In this document: in pieces, positions 35,101-50,100 of the stretch
How positions within the stretch are numbered: the first letter of the stretch is position 1
How the letters are laid out: the number at the start of each line of letters is the position of its first letter
Origin: Dicaeum eximium
Taxonomy: Eukaryota; Chordata; Aves; Passeriformes; Dicaeidae
Direction of reading: 5' to 3'
Length of the DNA: 64,000 nt
Assembly: GCA_013396995.1 (NCBI GenBank)
Contig: VWZP01008552.1
Span: 62,001-126,000, forward strand
The notes under the pieces: model-generated
Database searches by the model: none
What the model was told of the DNA's origin: nothing
What the model saw: only the letters and a program-made list of their open reading frames with translations
Translations under genes and position numbers: made by a program

Positions 35101-38100
35101 TCGGACTAATCCAAGTTCTGTAATGTAGAGCTCTCGGGCTCAGCTATTTGAACTTGGGCAGCTGAAATTGCTGCTCATCCTTTTGTTACCTGGTGTGATG
35201 GTTTCTGAGATGGGGACACTCTCCTGGTCGTCCTTGACAGAGTAGACACTGACATTGTACTCCACGCCAGGGTTGAGGTTCTCAAAGGTGCAGGTGGTCT
35301 GATCTGGACCCACCACCTCCTCCAGGGTAGAGCCCTGCTGCCCATCAGTGGGAGCAGTGGTCACGCGGTACCCGCTGATGCCTGAAATACAGAGGCCAGT
35401 GTCAGGAGTCTCCTGCTGGATCCGCTTACATCAGTGCTCAGTGCAACAGCTGAAGCAAACACATGACATTTTACAAGTGATTTTGCCACCCTGAGCCCAG
35501 CAGGAAAGAGGTTGGTTTGTCAAGCACCCCAAAATGAGCTTCCTGGGAGTTAGCCATGCCACCCTCACAGCACCTCCATTCCCTTCAAGACCTCACCAAA
35601 CTGAAAATCTCAGAAGTTTTGAGAGGAACTTCTCTCGGGACTCTGTCAGGAAAAGATTCAGCTACAAACAGAGGTTTTCAAAAACTTTTGATCCACCTTT
35701 TATGGGAGTCAATTGTACAGCTCCCATCAGCTATTGTGGGAGAAGAGTTCATCCTGAACATTGTCAGAACTTCCATGCTCACTTTCCATAGCACAAACTC
35801 ATTTGTCACTTCCAGAAATCTTTGTGGTCCATTCTGCTTTCCTTCCCTCAGACTATTTTTCAACCACTGGAGATACTTGCAGAAACCCTTCAAATCCTTA
35901 AAACAGCTGAAGTATTTTAACACATTCATGCTCCAAAACAGCGTTTTAAACAGAATGTAAATCATTAACAGTCCTACGGCAAGTTGTAGTTAACTGTGAA
36001 TTATATCCTTAAATATATCTAGAAACACGTACTTTTTTCTTTAAATTAATCAACAGCAAATTTCCCACCAAACTGCAAGGCACCAGAAAAGAAGTGTTAG
36101 TTAGCATTCTTCTGTGAGTTCACATGGTTACCTGGAGAAGTGCTTCTCTCCCAAGAGACTATGAGGATGCCAGTGTCAGGATTGGACTTCAGGCGCAGGC
36201 TGGTTGGTGGAGCCAGTGCTGCAAGTATTCAAACAAATGGGTCACTGATGGCACTGAGAATCATGCTGGCTGCCTCAGCATCCCTCTCCCCATGATATCC
36301 TCAACCTTCGGAATTAGCCAAAAATATTCGCCTGAAGCCGTCACCCTGCATTGCATGAGACAGTGCTACTGTCAACTATGCATCACAAAGAAAAACCAGA
36401 CCACGACTGGGAGGAAAGAGCAGAACTGCCTCCCAGAAGGCAGCAGGGAGTGGAGGAAGGAATGATGGTGGAAAAGCAGGTGCCATACGTGTAGTGACTC
36501 TCCTGACGATGGGGGTCTCTCTCTCCTGGCCATCCATCAGTACTGTGAGGCTGTAGGTGTACTCCACACCGGGGGTCAGCCCCGAGATCACGATGCTGCC
36601 AGAGTCCGAGATCACCTCCCGAGGAGCCTCTCCGCCCTGGCTCGGGCGCACTCCCAGCTGCAGAGGAGCGAGGTTTGCTTTTCAGTGACAAGCTGTCAGC
36701 ACCCTGACTGGTCATCCAACAGCAGCACTATGGGTTCTCATGCTGAACTCCAGCTATTAGTGCTATAACTAGTGGTCTAGATGTCCCACTTGACCTGAAG
36801 CCCCATGACTGCACTGACCTCTCTCACCTAAATCCACTCCCTTGTGAGCAACTGGCCCTTTGCACCTCTCCCCTTTGTGCTGCCATCTTCACACAATCCA
36901 CAGGAAATGGCTTTAATCTGCCCTCTCCACCACAGTGAAGCAAGAGGTAAAACTGGGACTTAGTTCCTCCTACCTTGAAACCAATCCTTGGGGCAGGTGT
37001 CCAGGTGATGACAATAGAGGTCTCAGTCACTTCTGTGTTAAAAGGAGGAACAGAGCCAGCAGGCTGATCTGTGGAGTGAATTGACCAGAGTTGAAGTCTA
37101 CCTGCTGTGATGGCTCCAAACAGTTTGAAAACCTGACCCACAGCAGCACAAATAGCCAGAGGTATGAAATCAGTGCTGAACTAGATCATTTCTGAAAATC
37201 AAGCGATTTGGGAAGGATCTGACAGATGATTTTTGTCTGCTGCTGAGCTTGACAGACACAGTATTCAAGTGGTCTAATCATAGCCAGAGCTTTTGTTCCT
37301 GAGGAAAAAAAAATACTCAAGTGGATGCATGATCCTCTGTGCATCCAGCCCCAAGAATTTGGGGAATTCTGTTTTCTTGCATGATATCTAAAGTGTTCCT
37401 CAAAACTCAGCTGGTTTTTTTTATTCACCCACCATATGCCTTCCAATCAGCAGAACACCACACCCCTGTCTGTCATCCAGCTGTCCCAGCAAGGACCATC
37501 TCATCCCTCACCAACATCTTGTGAAGTCAGCAGAAAGGAGCCAACGTCAGTCTGAGGCATCTGTGGTTTCACTGACATCTGTCAGAAGTATCACAGAAGC
37601 CAGAGCTTTTGTGCATGCCAGAATCAGCCTAAATAACAACAGAGTTTAATCTGAAATGGCCTTGTTAGTGATGTTATTAATGAAGAGGCTTGGTTAATCA
37701 ATCTATAGTCTCAAACTGGACTGGTTTCATTCAGACAAGCCAGAATTTGGAGCCAATATTACATCTAAGATACCAAATCATACTCTAATTGAGGAATATT
37801 TATAGATAAGACTGTCAGCAAAAAGCACCTTGCCAATGTCAACAATGCTACTCTGATTAAAAGTCTGAGCCCTTATTTTAGTTTCACATTGTTCTAAAAG
37901 AAACCACATTCTCTTTTGAAAAGAAGATGTGGTTCTGGGCTCGGGTGGCTTTGAGTTTTGCTAGTTTATGTGATCGCATCATCATTATTTAAACACTGAA
38001 TCTTTGTTCTTTTTAGAAGTATGTGAAGGCTGTTACAGAACTCCCTTTCCTTCCAAAATTTGCTTAGTATTTCTTCCAAACCAGCATCACAAATACAGAT

Positions 38101-41100
38101 AACTGAAATGCAAATAAAATAAAATACCACAAAAAGATAGAATACAATGTTTGTGTCAGCTTGGATAACTGCAGCTGAGCTGCCTTAGATCTGGACTTGA
38201 GAAATGACTGCTTTCAGCTTTATGCAAGTACCAGATTAATTATTCCTTGCCCATTTTAAAGGGTGTTGTATGCTTTCCTTGATTTATCATGCCAAAACCA
38301 AGCAATTAGGACGTTCAAGTAAAATTAAATTCCTCTGACATCCAGTTAGGTTAAAAGTGAGGTACCAGCAGTAAGCTTTCCCTCTTGTTTTTAATCATCA
38401 GGAACGCTGAAATGTATTTTACTGAAAGCTTTTTGATGCAACTCTTTCCTGCCAATGAGTTCCAAAAGAAGAACAAGGAGCATTTCCCAAGCTGGAATCT
38501 GGCTGGTTCTGCTGGAATGCTACCTCAAAAGGCTGCTCCTGTAAATCAACTCACAACAGGGACTTTGAGCACACATTCTGAAGAAGGGCCAGGGTACAAA
38601 AGGAGTATGTGATGAGCGTGTGTCTCACTCACAAGTGGTGAAGACGCCGGTCTCTCTGTTGCTCTGCAGGTCGCCTTTAACCGCCACGAGGTACACGGTG
38701 TACTCGGTGCCAGGCTGCAGGTTCCTGAGCAGGTACTTGGTGGCAGAGGGTCCCACGTTGTAGGTGCGGGGCTGCCCTCCTCTGGTGGGCCCTGCTGAGA
38801 GCTTGTAGCCCGTGATCACGGCACGGGGCCGCGTCCACAGCACCAGCACCGAGTGCTCCGTGGTGTTGAGGAACCGCAGGTTGGTGGGGGCATCGAGCTC
38901 TGGGGAGGCAAAGCAAACACCCATCAGCTGAATCTCCACTTCACCCCCACTTCCAAACCTGGGTGTACACTGGGCCTGGATTTCTGGTGTATTGTGTGAG
39001 GGCAACAGTAGGGAAGAGAGAAGGTGGGACAATGAGAGAGCTGGAAAGTTATTTCACTTCTACATCCACGCCTCAGTGCCATCCATTACTACAGCGAGAC
39101 AGGCAGACCTGAGCACTCTAGGCTGCACTGATTTGGGTCGCTGCCACCTCTGCATCCCAGGGGGAAGGCAGTCTAAAGGTTGACCCCAACACACTCAGGA
39201 ATTTCAACAGTTTCTCATGAGTGCTGAGCATTTTTTAAAAACCAGCTCGGTTTAGACTTGTCAGTGTAAGCACAGAAACCTAATTTTAGCCCTTTTCCAT
39301 GAAAAAGATTTATTCTTTTAAATTTTTGCCCAGTCCTCTCAAAATCCCTTCCCAAAATAAACCACCCCTACTTTGTCATTTGAATGTCAAAATAAGTAAG
39401 AGTCAGCGACTTTCTGCAGAAAACCAGTTCCTAGATCTACTTTAAAATATTCACACCATGGAACCGACCATACAACAATTCCAGGCACGCTCATCTCTCC
39501 CCTGGGACTCAGGGAACAGCTCTTACCAGGCTTCCTCCCCTTTTTATCAGTGCCTCTGGGAAGCTGCTGAGGCTGATAACCCAGACAACTACATAAACAA
39601 GAGGCTGAGGCAGCACAGCTCCATCACTGGAGCCACAGTGACTGGTGGAGATGTCACTGCCTTTGGCCGAGGCAAGGTGAGGCTCTGGAGGGCAATTTGC
39701 CCCCACAGCAGGCAAGGTAGCACTGGCTGCAGCAATGAGTTCAGTGTTCACATGGCCAGTCTCCCCACCTTTCCTAGGTTCTAACCAGATGTTGAAGTTA
39801 AGAGCAGTGAGGTTTCATCAGTGCTCTTTTTTGCTGGCAAATACTTTTTTCTCCTTCTGGAGAAGTAATATTTTGGCAAAAAAATTTCAGGTTTCATCAC
39901 TCTCCCAGTGATTCAGCAGGAAGATGCTTTTGTCCTTTTTCCTTCTCCCCAGTTGTTCTCTCCATTTTTGAGGAGGGAGGAAAAAGGAAGTGAGGTCTTT
40001 CTTCTTCCATCACTGGAAAAAAGTGGAAGTTCTCTGGTGAGAACTCAAAAAGAAAAAGGATGAGTGTGACCCTGCTTAAGCCCATTTCCAACCCACAGGT
40101 TGAAAGTCAACTTTATCCCTTGCTGGTACTTAGATTTAGGCTAAGTCTCATCTGACAAAGACTGTATCTTCCTAAAATGTGTAGCCTAAAGTCAGTTCCT
40201 TTCTGCACAATTTAATTTGCCAGCTCTATTAGGCTTTTATCACTTCCTCTCCCCACACTAGAGGAAAAAGGGGAAGATTAAAAAGCCACACACACATACT
40301 CCAAGTTTATTTGTAGACTGCTTTTCAACGGAAGGCCAAAAAGAGAATCACATTTACACCGTGGGAAGAGACTTTTGCTGCAGGGTTTTCCTTGGGAACC
40401 CTGAATGATTTCTGTTTCCCAGGACTTTCGATTACAGGATGCAATTTATGTGAATAGTTTCTGCAATGTGGTTTAGGCAAAGCAGTTAAGCAGATGATCA
40501 CAGCCTATAGAAAACGATTCCAGACATTTGTGACTGGCACTGTGCTGTCTGAATTAAATGTCTATACTCCAATTCTGTGTGGAGTTTCAGAGGAGCCCTA
40601 CACCTAGCCCAGGCTCCTCAAAGCAACCACAAAAAATTACAGATCTGGCTGGGAACTGAGCCCTTCTTGTTCTAAATGCTTCCAAGAGAGCTCAGATTCC
40701 TAAGTCGCATCCTTGCTTTTGAAAGCCTCGCTTGAAAGAGGAGGGAGGGTGCTCACACCATCTGTGCTGTGCTCAAATTAGACACCTATGGCAAAGGATG
40801 GACATAAGGATCCCATTCTCCCTGCAGAGTCAAGGGACAGGCACTATTCATTGCTCATAATTTTATGGATGGATGTAAGGATATTCCTCAAACAGCACAG
40901 CTATATTCACAGATTGCCCCATTTCCTTTCCTTCCCTCTCATATTACAAAGGCTGGGTTCTCAGAAGTTGCTCTTATTTACTGAAAAGTATCAGGAGAGC
41001 AGCAGATGCACACAGCTGAATACTGTCCCTTTGACTAAAGTGACCCAGCCAAAGAACACTACAAACACCCACTCACACTTCTATTGCCCAATAAACAGGA

Positions 41101-44100
41101 TCTGATCAAACAAACCATGTCCCATGTTCTGTCTGATCCGCTCCTCGTGGATCAAAAGTGGAGATAACCACACAAACTCAGATAAAACTCCTGCTCTTCC
41201 ATCTGAAAACCCATCTTACCCAGCCACTGCTCCTCTCTCTTCTCTGCACTGCTGCAAAGCAAAAAGCAATGCCTGACAAAGTGGATTTTTCCTCACACTG
41301 GTGAGGTGCTGCACTGCCACTAGATCATTAGCTATCAGGTTCTGAGGGATTCTATATGATTCTTCCTTGCATGTGCAGGCACAACTGCTACTGCTGCCAG
41401 GGGAGCCAGATAGGTATGGAGCTGTCAGAAGGGAGATGGGGATTTTCAGAGGAATCTCAGCAAGGCTTCTAAGTCATACTGAAATCTGCCCTAAGGTACC
41501 AGAAAAAAAAAAAAAATAAAAATCACAGGCTGTGATCTGCGCTGTAAAAGAACTGCAGGGTCCATCAATTCTCAGTCAGTAATAAAAAAGTTGAATTCCA
41601 GCCATACAAAATTGTTTTAAAGCACCATGAGACTAAAACTCCCATTGGAAAGCCCTGGAGGAGGATAAATCTGCTAAAGAGATCATTGTTAGAATGAATG
41701 AATTCCCAGCCCTGTCATCCTACTGATGGGCTACCTCCTGGGCTAGAACAGTTGCACTTCAAGTGTTCTGTTTATACATTTCTCCAAGCGACAGAAATCC
41801 ACGCTTCAAAAGGCTGAAAAAAGCACTGAGGAAAGACACTTACTGGTGGTTTGTTCTCCAGTCAAAGGTTTGCTCTCCCTGCCCTGGTTTACAGCAAAGA
41901 TCTTGAAGAGATAAGTTGTTCCTGGGATCAGGTCAATGACTTCAGCAAAAGAGCTCCTGGTGATGGGCAGTCTCTGGCCGTGCTGGCCAGGGCGGTTGAC
42001 AGGGATCACCTCCACCCGATAGCCGGACACTTGGCTCTGGGGTGGGGTCCACATGATGGTGATCTTGATGTCAGAAACCTCCACAAACTGCAGGTCTCTG
42101 GGGGAAGGCACTTCATCTGAAAGCACAAGGTACAGCAGTTGTCAGAGGGAGTCCTTAGCAGGAGGAGAAGTTATCAGTTTCCATGGAGAAAAAAGTTAAT
42201 TTTGCTCAAACAATGGCTAGCCCAATAATATTTACCAAATTAAAAAGTCAGGGTAACCTCACTGTAAACATGTCTACACACATTCCCAGACAATATTCAA
42301 GCAGACTACAATTCCAAACATCACTATCTACTTTAAAGTATATCATGTCTTCAGAAGGTATCTTGCTGTGACAGAAAGAGAACTGAAAGACCAGATGTAA
42401 TATGCTACAGAACTTCAAGTATATGCAGAACCAAAGCCTGAGGGGAAAAAAGTACTCCAGGGGTTGGAAAGAGTAACCTCTTTCTAAAATTAAAAGAGAG
42501 GGTTTTCAAAACCCACAGCATGTTCTGAATGTCTGTGATTAACTTGAAATCCACCTTTTATGATTAAACAAGTACAGGGGCTGATCTGGCCTTACTGTAG
42601 TCAAATGCAAAATGCAGTTCCCTCAGTGCTGGGCCACAGTACTGCACCCTTGAATTCCTGCGTTTAAATTGAATTTCTTGAGACTAGGACTGATACTGCC
42701 CTAAGGTTAACCAATGCACATTTTTGGAAGATGCAGAAGCCAAACCATAAAATCATTGAGCTGAGTTCATTCCTGGTAAATTCACATTTGCAAACACGTG
42801 CTTGCAACTTGCAGGACCATGAAATTCTGCTGCTTACCACATCAAATCCCAATTCTTTCACTATCCCTTCTTTTAGTTTGGTTATTCAGTCCAACTGGAT
42901 ACTTAAAGAACCCTGAAACCAGAAGTTTTTTAAATACTGAGTGCCTGAACTGAGTTCAGATCCTATGGTGTTGTTTTGGCATATCAGTCAATGCTGAGGA
43001 ATCTCCCGTCCCCACTGACTGCAAAGGAAAATAATGGGTAGGACTGGAAGGGAGAGGGAAAAGTCAGGTGAACAATTTGAACATGTGTTGCGGTGTCTGA
43101 ACACATAACCCTGAACATCTGCGAGCCAAGTGCTGGGTCAAAATGATACACCAAGCACTTCAGAGGATTTCTTAGCAGAATCCTCCTAAGATAACTTGGG
43201 AAATTGATCTCTCTTCTGCAGACAATGCAAGAGCTGCCTGCAGTCCAATCCCTAGGAATTACAACCCTATTAATGCAGAGTGGTGTCTTGACTGTGTCAG
43301 TAAGTATGATTTTACTGTAGAACTTGAATACCAGTGAAACTTACAATTCAAACCCACAAAACCGTAACTGAGCTCATTTAAGCACTCGCTTAGCTAGCAA
43401 CAGAAATCTCAGTGACTGGAACCCCAAAGATGAGCATTACTTGTGCGTGGGACCCCAGTGGTTTCCTGCTGGATGAAGACAGGAGCGCTCTCCTGGTTTT
43501 CTTCCACAGCATAGATGCTGATGTTGTACTGAACCCCTGGCATCAGGTCACTGAGTGTCACAGAGGTGGCAGTGTCAGGCAGGTTGAGCTCCGTGCTGCT
43601 GCCTTCCACAGAGGGTGCGTAGACAATCCTGTAGCCTGAAGCAAGAGAAATATGTAATCCTCAGCACAAACAGCAAGCACAAAGAATGCTAGAAATGAGG
43701 GCTGGACTGATCACCTTACTGAGCTTTGATAAAAATAGTCCTGAACTTCAGCAGGACCTGTGGCCTGCCTGTGCTCACGTCCCATCTACAGACCACACAC
43801 TCACACCACCTTCCAAAGCACAATCTGACCTGGGTTAGAGTATCTCTGAGGTCTGACATGTGGATTTAGGCCAGTACTGTTCTCATGCTCACTATGGGTT
43901 GGTCTGGATGACAGATACAAATATAAGGTCTTGGGACTTGTTTTTATTTAACACAAATCCAGAAGGAATTGTTTTACACGCAGCCTTTTGCACTGCTTGG
44001 TTCAGTCACTGAAGCCAAGGAAATGCTAAACTGCCCATGTGCTTTCCAGCTGGTCTCTCTGACCAAACAGAATTTTGCACTACCTTTTTCCTAGATTTAC

Positions 44101-47100
44101 ATTTCATTTTCTTTTCCACCTACATTTCAGATTCTACCAATAATGCAGACTAAGTGCACTCCAATTGGACAAACCTGTGATCGGAGCCTGTGGTCTGCTC
44201 CAGCTGATGACAATGGATGTGTCATCCACACTTTCCACTGTGTGGTCGGGTGGTGCATCAGGAGCTGTTTAAGAAAACAAAGGAGGACAGCAAGTGTGAG
44301 GATAAGAGGTAACAACAAATACTTGAGCAAACAGTAACAACAGCTTTCAAAGTGCAGCAACAGCCACCAACACATACCTGTCGTCTGTGAAGTAGAAAGG
44401 ATCAGATTCTGCTCTCCTTCTTCAGAGATCTGATAGACATTAACAATATACTTGCGACCAGGAAGCAAGTCAGGGATGTTGACAGAAGTTGCTGTGCTTG
44501 GAAGATCTGAGGAAGGCAGGAGAGGAAAATTTATTTTAGCAATTCCATCTTCTTGCTTTCTCTCCAATTTAAATAATTGAAAAGTCTGTTCTAATCTGGG
44601 CTGAAGCACAGCCTTCCTGCAATGAAACAACAGTTTCTCTGCACTGTGTTTGGTTCACCTCAGAAGAGTTGTGTGGAGAGTTGGGACCAGCAACCAAGGG
44701 CAGCAAGGCTTGATGTGGGATACTGCAGGGCAGCTTGAGCAGCAGCCCCCTGCACACTGTAGCCATCTCAGCTGAATACTCATTTTATACCCTGTTGAAC
44801 TTTCAGTACAGAAATATATGGAAAAACTTTCACATGAGTAGGTTATGTGGAAACACTGACTCATGACTGAAGAAGAATGAGGGCTGGTGAACTTCTTTCG
44901 CTTCTCCCAGATGTCCACCTACGTGCCAGATGTAGAAAATTCCCCAAGAAGCAGCTCCTTGCTGGCCAGACTGAAGCCAAGCATCTTGGGGGAAACTGGG
45001 GAATTGCCTTTCAATCTGCCCGTAAACCTATGTCTGTAGACAGACAAGCTCAGGAGCTGCTTCACAGCACAGCTCAGCTGTCTGGGCAGAAAGAAAGGTG
45101 GTGACAGTGCTGGCAGCCCCCACAAGAGCCACTTCTGCTCAGTGTGCAAGCCTGTGAGTTCAGGGGAGCAAGAGTCCAGGGAGAATTATTAGGTCAGGAG
45201 ATGGCTGTTCTTTTTGTCATGTTCTTCTACCACACTCATGTCCCAATAACTATTATAACTTAAATATTTGAGGTGAGATATTGCTATTACCACTGTTAAA
45301 GACATGAAATCAGGAAAAAAGTTAAAATGAAATTACATGTAGTGTTGCCATGTGCTCTACTGTACATGTTGGAAAAACAGTTTCAATTCCTCTGTCTGAG
45401 TCCAGTGCCTTTAACCAGCTTCCCAGCTCAGCTAAATTGCCATATTATCAAAGATGAGGAAGATCTGATCCAAACAAAACAAATGACAGAGCAGACTGGA
45501 ACATGAGATATCCATGAGATAACAAACAGCCAAGAGGGCATTTGGGAAAGATTTCTCTCTGTCCATTCTGATGGAAGGAGAAAGGTATGCCAAAGGAAAT
45601 TAGCCAGGAGGCAGGTTCAAAAAAACAGATTTTGTTCTCTTCTCATCTGCACTGCTGCTCATTTCAGGATTCTGTGGAAGCCAGGAACTTTACATGATTG
45701 TAAAAGGAAAAAAAAACGGAGCAAAGTCATGGAGATGAGAAGAACAATTCTATCTACCTGGAGTTATTACTCATCCACCACTCGTGGCTCAGGCAGTTTT
45801 CCTCTGCAGAATTCTGGGACAGTATTCTGAGGGGATATTGCTATTTACTTGCCTTGTTCTCTTACAGCTATTAATGGAGAAAAGACAATGAACTAAGCAA
45901 GTTTTTAATCTGAGCTGGTCCTGCCACTCTTATATCCAAATTGAATCTTACTGGAAGTCAGGGAGATGCTAACTGCTCACACCAGCTCTACTGACTGCCA
46001 CAAAGCAGTGATGCACTGACTGTGAGCAATGCTTTGCTCTGGCACACTCCAGTGTTCTCTCACCAAGGTACTGTGGTTCATCACCCTCCTCGCTCAGGTT
46101 GTACTCAACACGGAACCCAGAAACGGTGTCAGAGGCAGAAACCCAGGAGACAACAAAGCTGTTGGATGTGATTTCAGTGACGGATTCTGAAGTAGCAACC
46201 ACGGGAGGAAGAAGAGTTGTCTCTCCTGAAACAGTGTTGCCTACCAGAGAGAGGGAAGAGAGGCTGCATTAAGCATCACTACTTTTGCATTAACCAGGAT
46301 GCACAAAGCAAGGATGTGGGTGAAGGAGATTAGGTTTTCCTGGATGTTCCCCTGCTCAACTCACTTGTCACTGCTGTGGTGCTGGTTGTGGTAAAATCAA
46401 AGCGGGTGACCTCTTTGTGGCCGTACTGCTGGACACTGATGAGCTGTCCCTCATATATCACACCAGGCTTCAGGCCTGAGATGGTGTAGGAGTTCCGGTG
46501 GCCAGGGATGGTGGCTTCCTTCCACTGCCTTCCTGAGTTTTTCTGCAAGAAACAGGACACTCAGATGGTGAGAGACTCCCTAGGCTGCAAGCAGGGCAAT
46601 CTAGTGACCTAACCTGTCGTGTGGTTACTACTCACTGTCATATTCAAACACATGTATGACTTAAATGGCTTTAATGAACAGACAGAATCAAGTCAAAGGA
46701 GATGAGAAAAGTATGCCAAGAAGCAGGACCAATGGCATTGAGTTATTGGGTTTTACAGGGGTAAACTAAAAACAACCTAGCTGTGAACTTTACCCTTTAA
46801 AAGGAGCATTATTTGTCATAAATTCAACTCATTCCTTCATCAAAAGCACACTAAGGCATAAAGTAGTGGCTGGAAAAGATACTTTTGAAGCCTGTTCATA
46901 GTAACTCTAAACCATCATCTGAAAACAATATACAGAGAAGTTCTTCCCTTCTACCCTGTGCTTGAACTCTATGGGAAGCTTTAAAATAATGCTCCATCCT
47001 CTGAGGTTTGCACTCCAGTGCTTTAAAGTCCATTTTATTCAGGCCTTCATCCAAGATACACTGAAGTCAGTAAGGATACTTGAGTGCCTTGAATGGCTTT

Positions 47101-50100
47101 GGATCAGGGCCTTTATTGTTCTCTTAATAACAGGCAGCATTGAGGTACTAATGCTCTTAATCATTAAGTGGACTTTTGTGAAGCTGTACTCAGGGGAGCT
47201 GAAACACAGCTCATCTGCCTTGGTTAAACCAAATCATTCCTCATAGAGGAACCAGCCAACAAGCAGTGGTTAACCAGCTTTGGTTTAGACTTTGGAGAAG
47301 ATGGGAGTGACTGTTTATTTAATTCTACAGTAAGCTGTTTATAACTTCATATCCTATTCATTTTTACCTCCTCATTAATAGAATAAAATATACCCCAGCA
47401 GCCTGTGGATATGCACATGTTACTAAAACAGCATTTCTTTGGATGAAGAAGCTTCCACAAGAATTTACATTCCTAAGCTAAGGAAGGATATAAACTTGTC
47501 TGCTTGCTGTACTAGTGCTTTGTTTAATCAAATACTTTACGAGCATGGCAACCAGTGAAGTTTGGGCAAAAAAACATTAAGTGTTTATACAGCACTGGCT
47601 CTCCTTGATGCTCAAGAGTAGCTGTTGACCTCAACAGGACAAAGACACTGAATAAGCAACTCAAGTTTGCTGAAATTGTGTCAGCCACTTCTTTCAGACA
47701 CCAGAAAAAGCCAAATGAAGTACTCTTGATGAACAAATGGTGACAAATGTGGTACTCACGGGTCTCCAGCGCAAGATGTACTGGGTGATGTGAGACCGTT
47801 CAGGAGCATTCCACTGGATGGGGTGGGAGTTTGGCTGATTGGTACTCTCTGTGATGATCACCTGAACAGGTCCAGCTGACCCTGAAAAAAAGAATTGCCA
47901 GTTTTAACATACTAGTGATGTTGTGGAGTCATCAAAATGCAAGAAAGCTGCATGGCTCACACAGTTTTTCTATGCATGGGAAATAATTTCTATTGTCTTT
48001 CTATCCTTAATGCTTCATTGCTACCTAGAAAACCAGTGAGTAAGAATAAATTCTGTGGGGAAGTTAATGTGCACTGCTTGGGTCCATTTCCTGTAAGCTA
48101 CTAATGAAATAGAAAATGGGAGAGGTCTAGTACAGAAAAAGTCTGCAAAGCAAAGTCTTGCTGTTCAAAGAAGTGCGGGAAATTCTCAGCAAACAACTGT
48201 TTTCATCATTAATATCTTCTACAAGGGCAGCAGGGAAGCTGACAAAAACCATCAAATCCAGGTCTAATCATGGAGCATGGTGAGGGAAAATTTCTGATCT
48301 GACACTGAATATACCCTGAAAAGAGTCATTTATCTTCTACTATTTTAGTAAATTTCGTAACTAGTTCATTTGAAACATCGACTTTTTGTGACTCTGTGGA
48401 GGACTCCACAGATAGTGAGACTTTTCTTCTGCACACAAACCCCACCAGAAGGGTTGGTAGAAGTCCTGAGAGAAAACAGGCCCATGAACTGATGAAAATA
48501 CAAGCTCTGCAGTGCTCTAATGCTTTAGGCTACTGATTGCATTCAGCTAGGTCAGGCTCAGGCTCATTTCCTCCAATAGAGGAGGAGAGGTTTTATGATC
48601 CCATGGTTCTCCTTTAAATCCCCCCTGGCCCCACTGAGGAGGTTCCACTGAACACTCAGCAGCACTGTCCTCATGTTAGTTCTCAGAACATCCCAGCAAA
48701 GAGATCCTGGAATGTGCAGGAAAGTGTTTTAGCCATTAAATAGCTGCACCCTCACCCCATTCCCAACATTTCTAATAATAATTTATTTGCACAACCATGT
48801 AACTCATGTACCTGTTCCCCATTTAACAGGATTTCTAGAAAAACAAACCTGTGCCCACAGGCAGAAAATTTCAAAGCTCATCTAACCCCAAACCTACATT
48901 GAGAAACATTAGATTTGGTTTATTTACACATTTTCACTCGCTCTTGTGTCTAAAGCAGCCCCAAGCCCTGGGCTCCAGGCTGGAGGCATGCATATTTCAC
49001 ATAGCTCAGGGAGGTGTTTGTTTAAGCAGTCTAACAGGAATAACTGAAGCTCAGCAAGCCTTAATACTTCATCTTATTCAGATTAAGACAGTGGCAGTTG
49101 CATGCTTAAACAGGAAAGCAGAGAGGTTCCCCTTATGTTCTGTTCAGGGAACTGAAGATGAGCAACACACAAACAGGCATTGCCCTATAAAGAGTTCCTG
49201 GAATTGCCTGGACAAACAAGAGTTCAAATATTTAATTTCTTTGGGGCACTGATCAGGAAAAAACATTTTGTTCCATGATGGATTTTGCTTCTGTAATGAG
49301 TGGAGAAGGAAGAACTACACATGTGAGTTTCAGGAAATATAAGTTGAAGATTACACATGTGATATCACTAAATATCAAAAGGCAATGTCAACCCAAGTTG
49401 TTGTGTGCACTGAGGGTCATTTTCTGAACTAACCCTGGCCTCAGGAATAGCTGCAAACAGCTTGGGCCCCTCTTTATAATCCCCTGATACCTGCTTGTGT
49501 CTGCCAAGGGACAGGGAGAATCTGTTCTGTTTTAAAAGGAAACCAAAAGGCATTAGCTACAGACACCTGAACAGCTGAGGGGTGGAAAACTGGCTTTCCT
49601 CACGTCTTACTCAGCAGATGAGTTCATTTTCTGTTGGGTTTCTTACCTGGGTAGGTCTGCAGAGGTTGGCAGTGCCATTCTCCAATCCCACGACCATAGC
49701 AATAGCACTGGTATCTGACCCCATGGACATACTTCTCCCAGGAGTCTCCAATTTGGTAGAAGGTGCGGGTTTCTGAGTCCTGGCACTGGTCTGAAGGCAC
49801 AAGAGAGACAGCTCACCACTGTGAGTTACTGAAATTACAGTGAAATATCTACAAAGAAGTGTAAGTCCCAAAAGACTTTTGCACAAAGAAATGCAACACC
49901 AATGTTTATTTGCAATATAGGCACATGAAGTGGCAACAGAATGTGAATCTCAGATCAAGGTTCTTAATACAGCACTGTATGCATTAAGTTGGATATTAGG
50001 GGGCTAATTCAGCTGTGATGCATTTCGTCTTCTAGAAAGAATTTAATCCACCCTGCAGCTCAATTCTGCCCTGACCAGCTGAGTTATCTCCCATCCAAAG

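Larger units (their letters stand above)
35382..38632 (-). other. FN1: FN1 introns 20-23
   Basis: Introns at 35382-36131, 36219-36488, 36658-36973 and 37069-38632. No recognised repeats or RNA genes. The last is AT-rich. Confidence 0.55.
43636..47759 (-). other. FN1: FN1 introns 13-17
   Basis: Introns at 43636-44174, 44265-44377, 44507-46063, 46241-46364 and 46543-47759 among exons 14-17. No recognised repeats. Confidence 0.55.
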
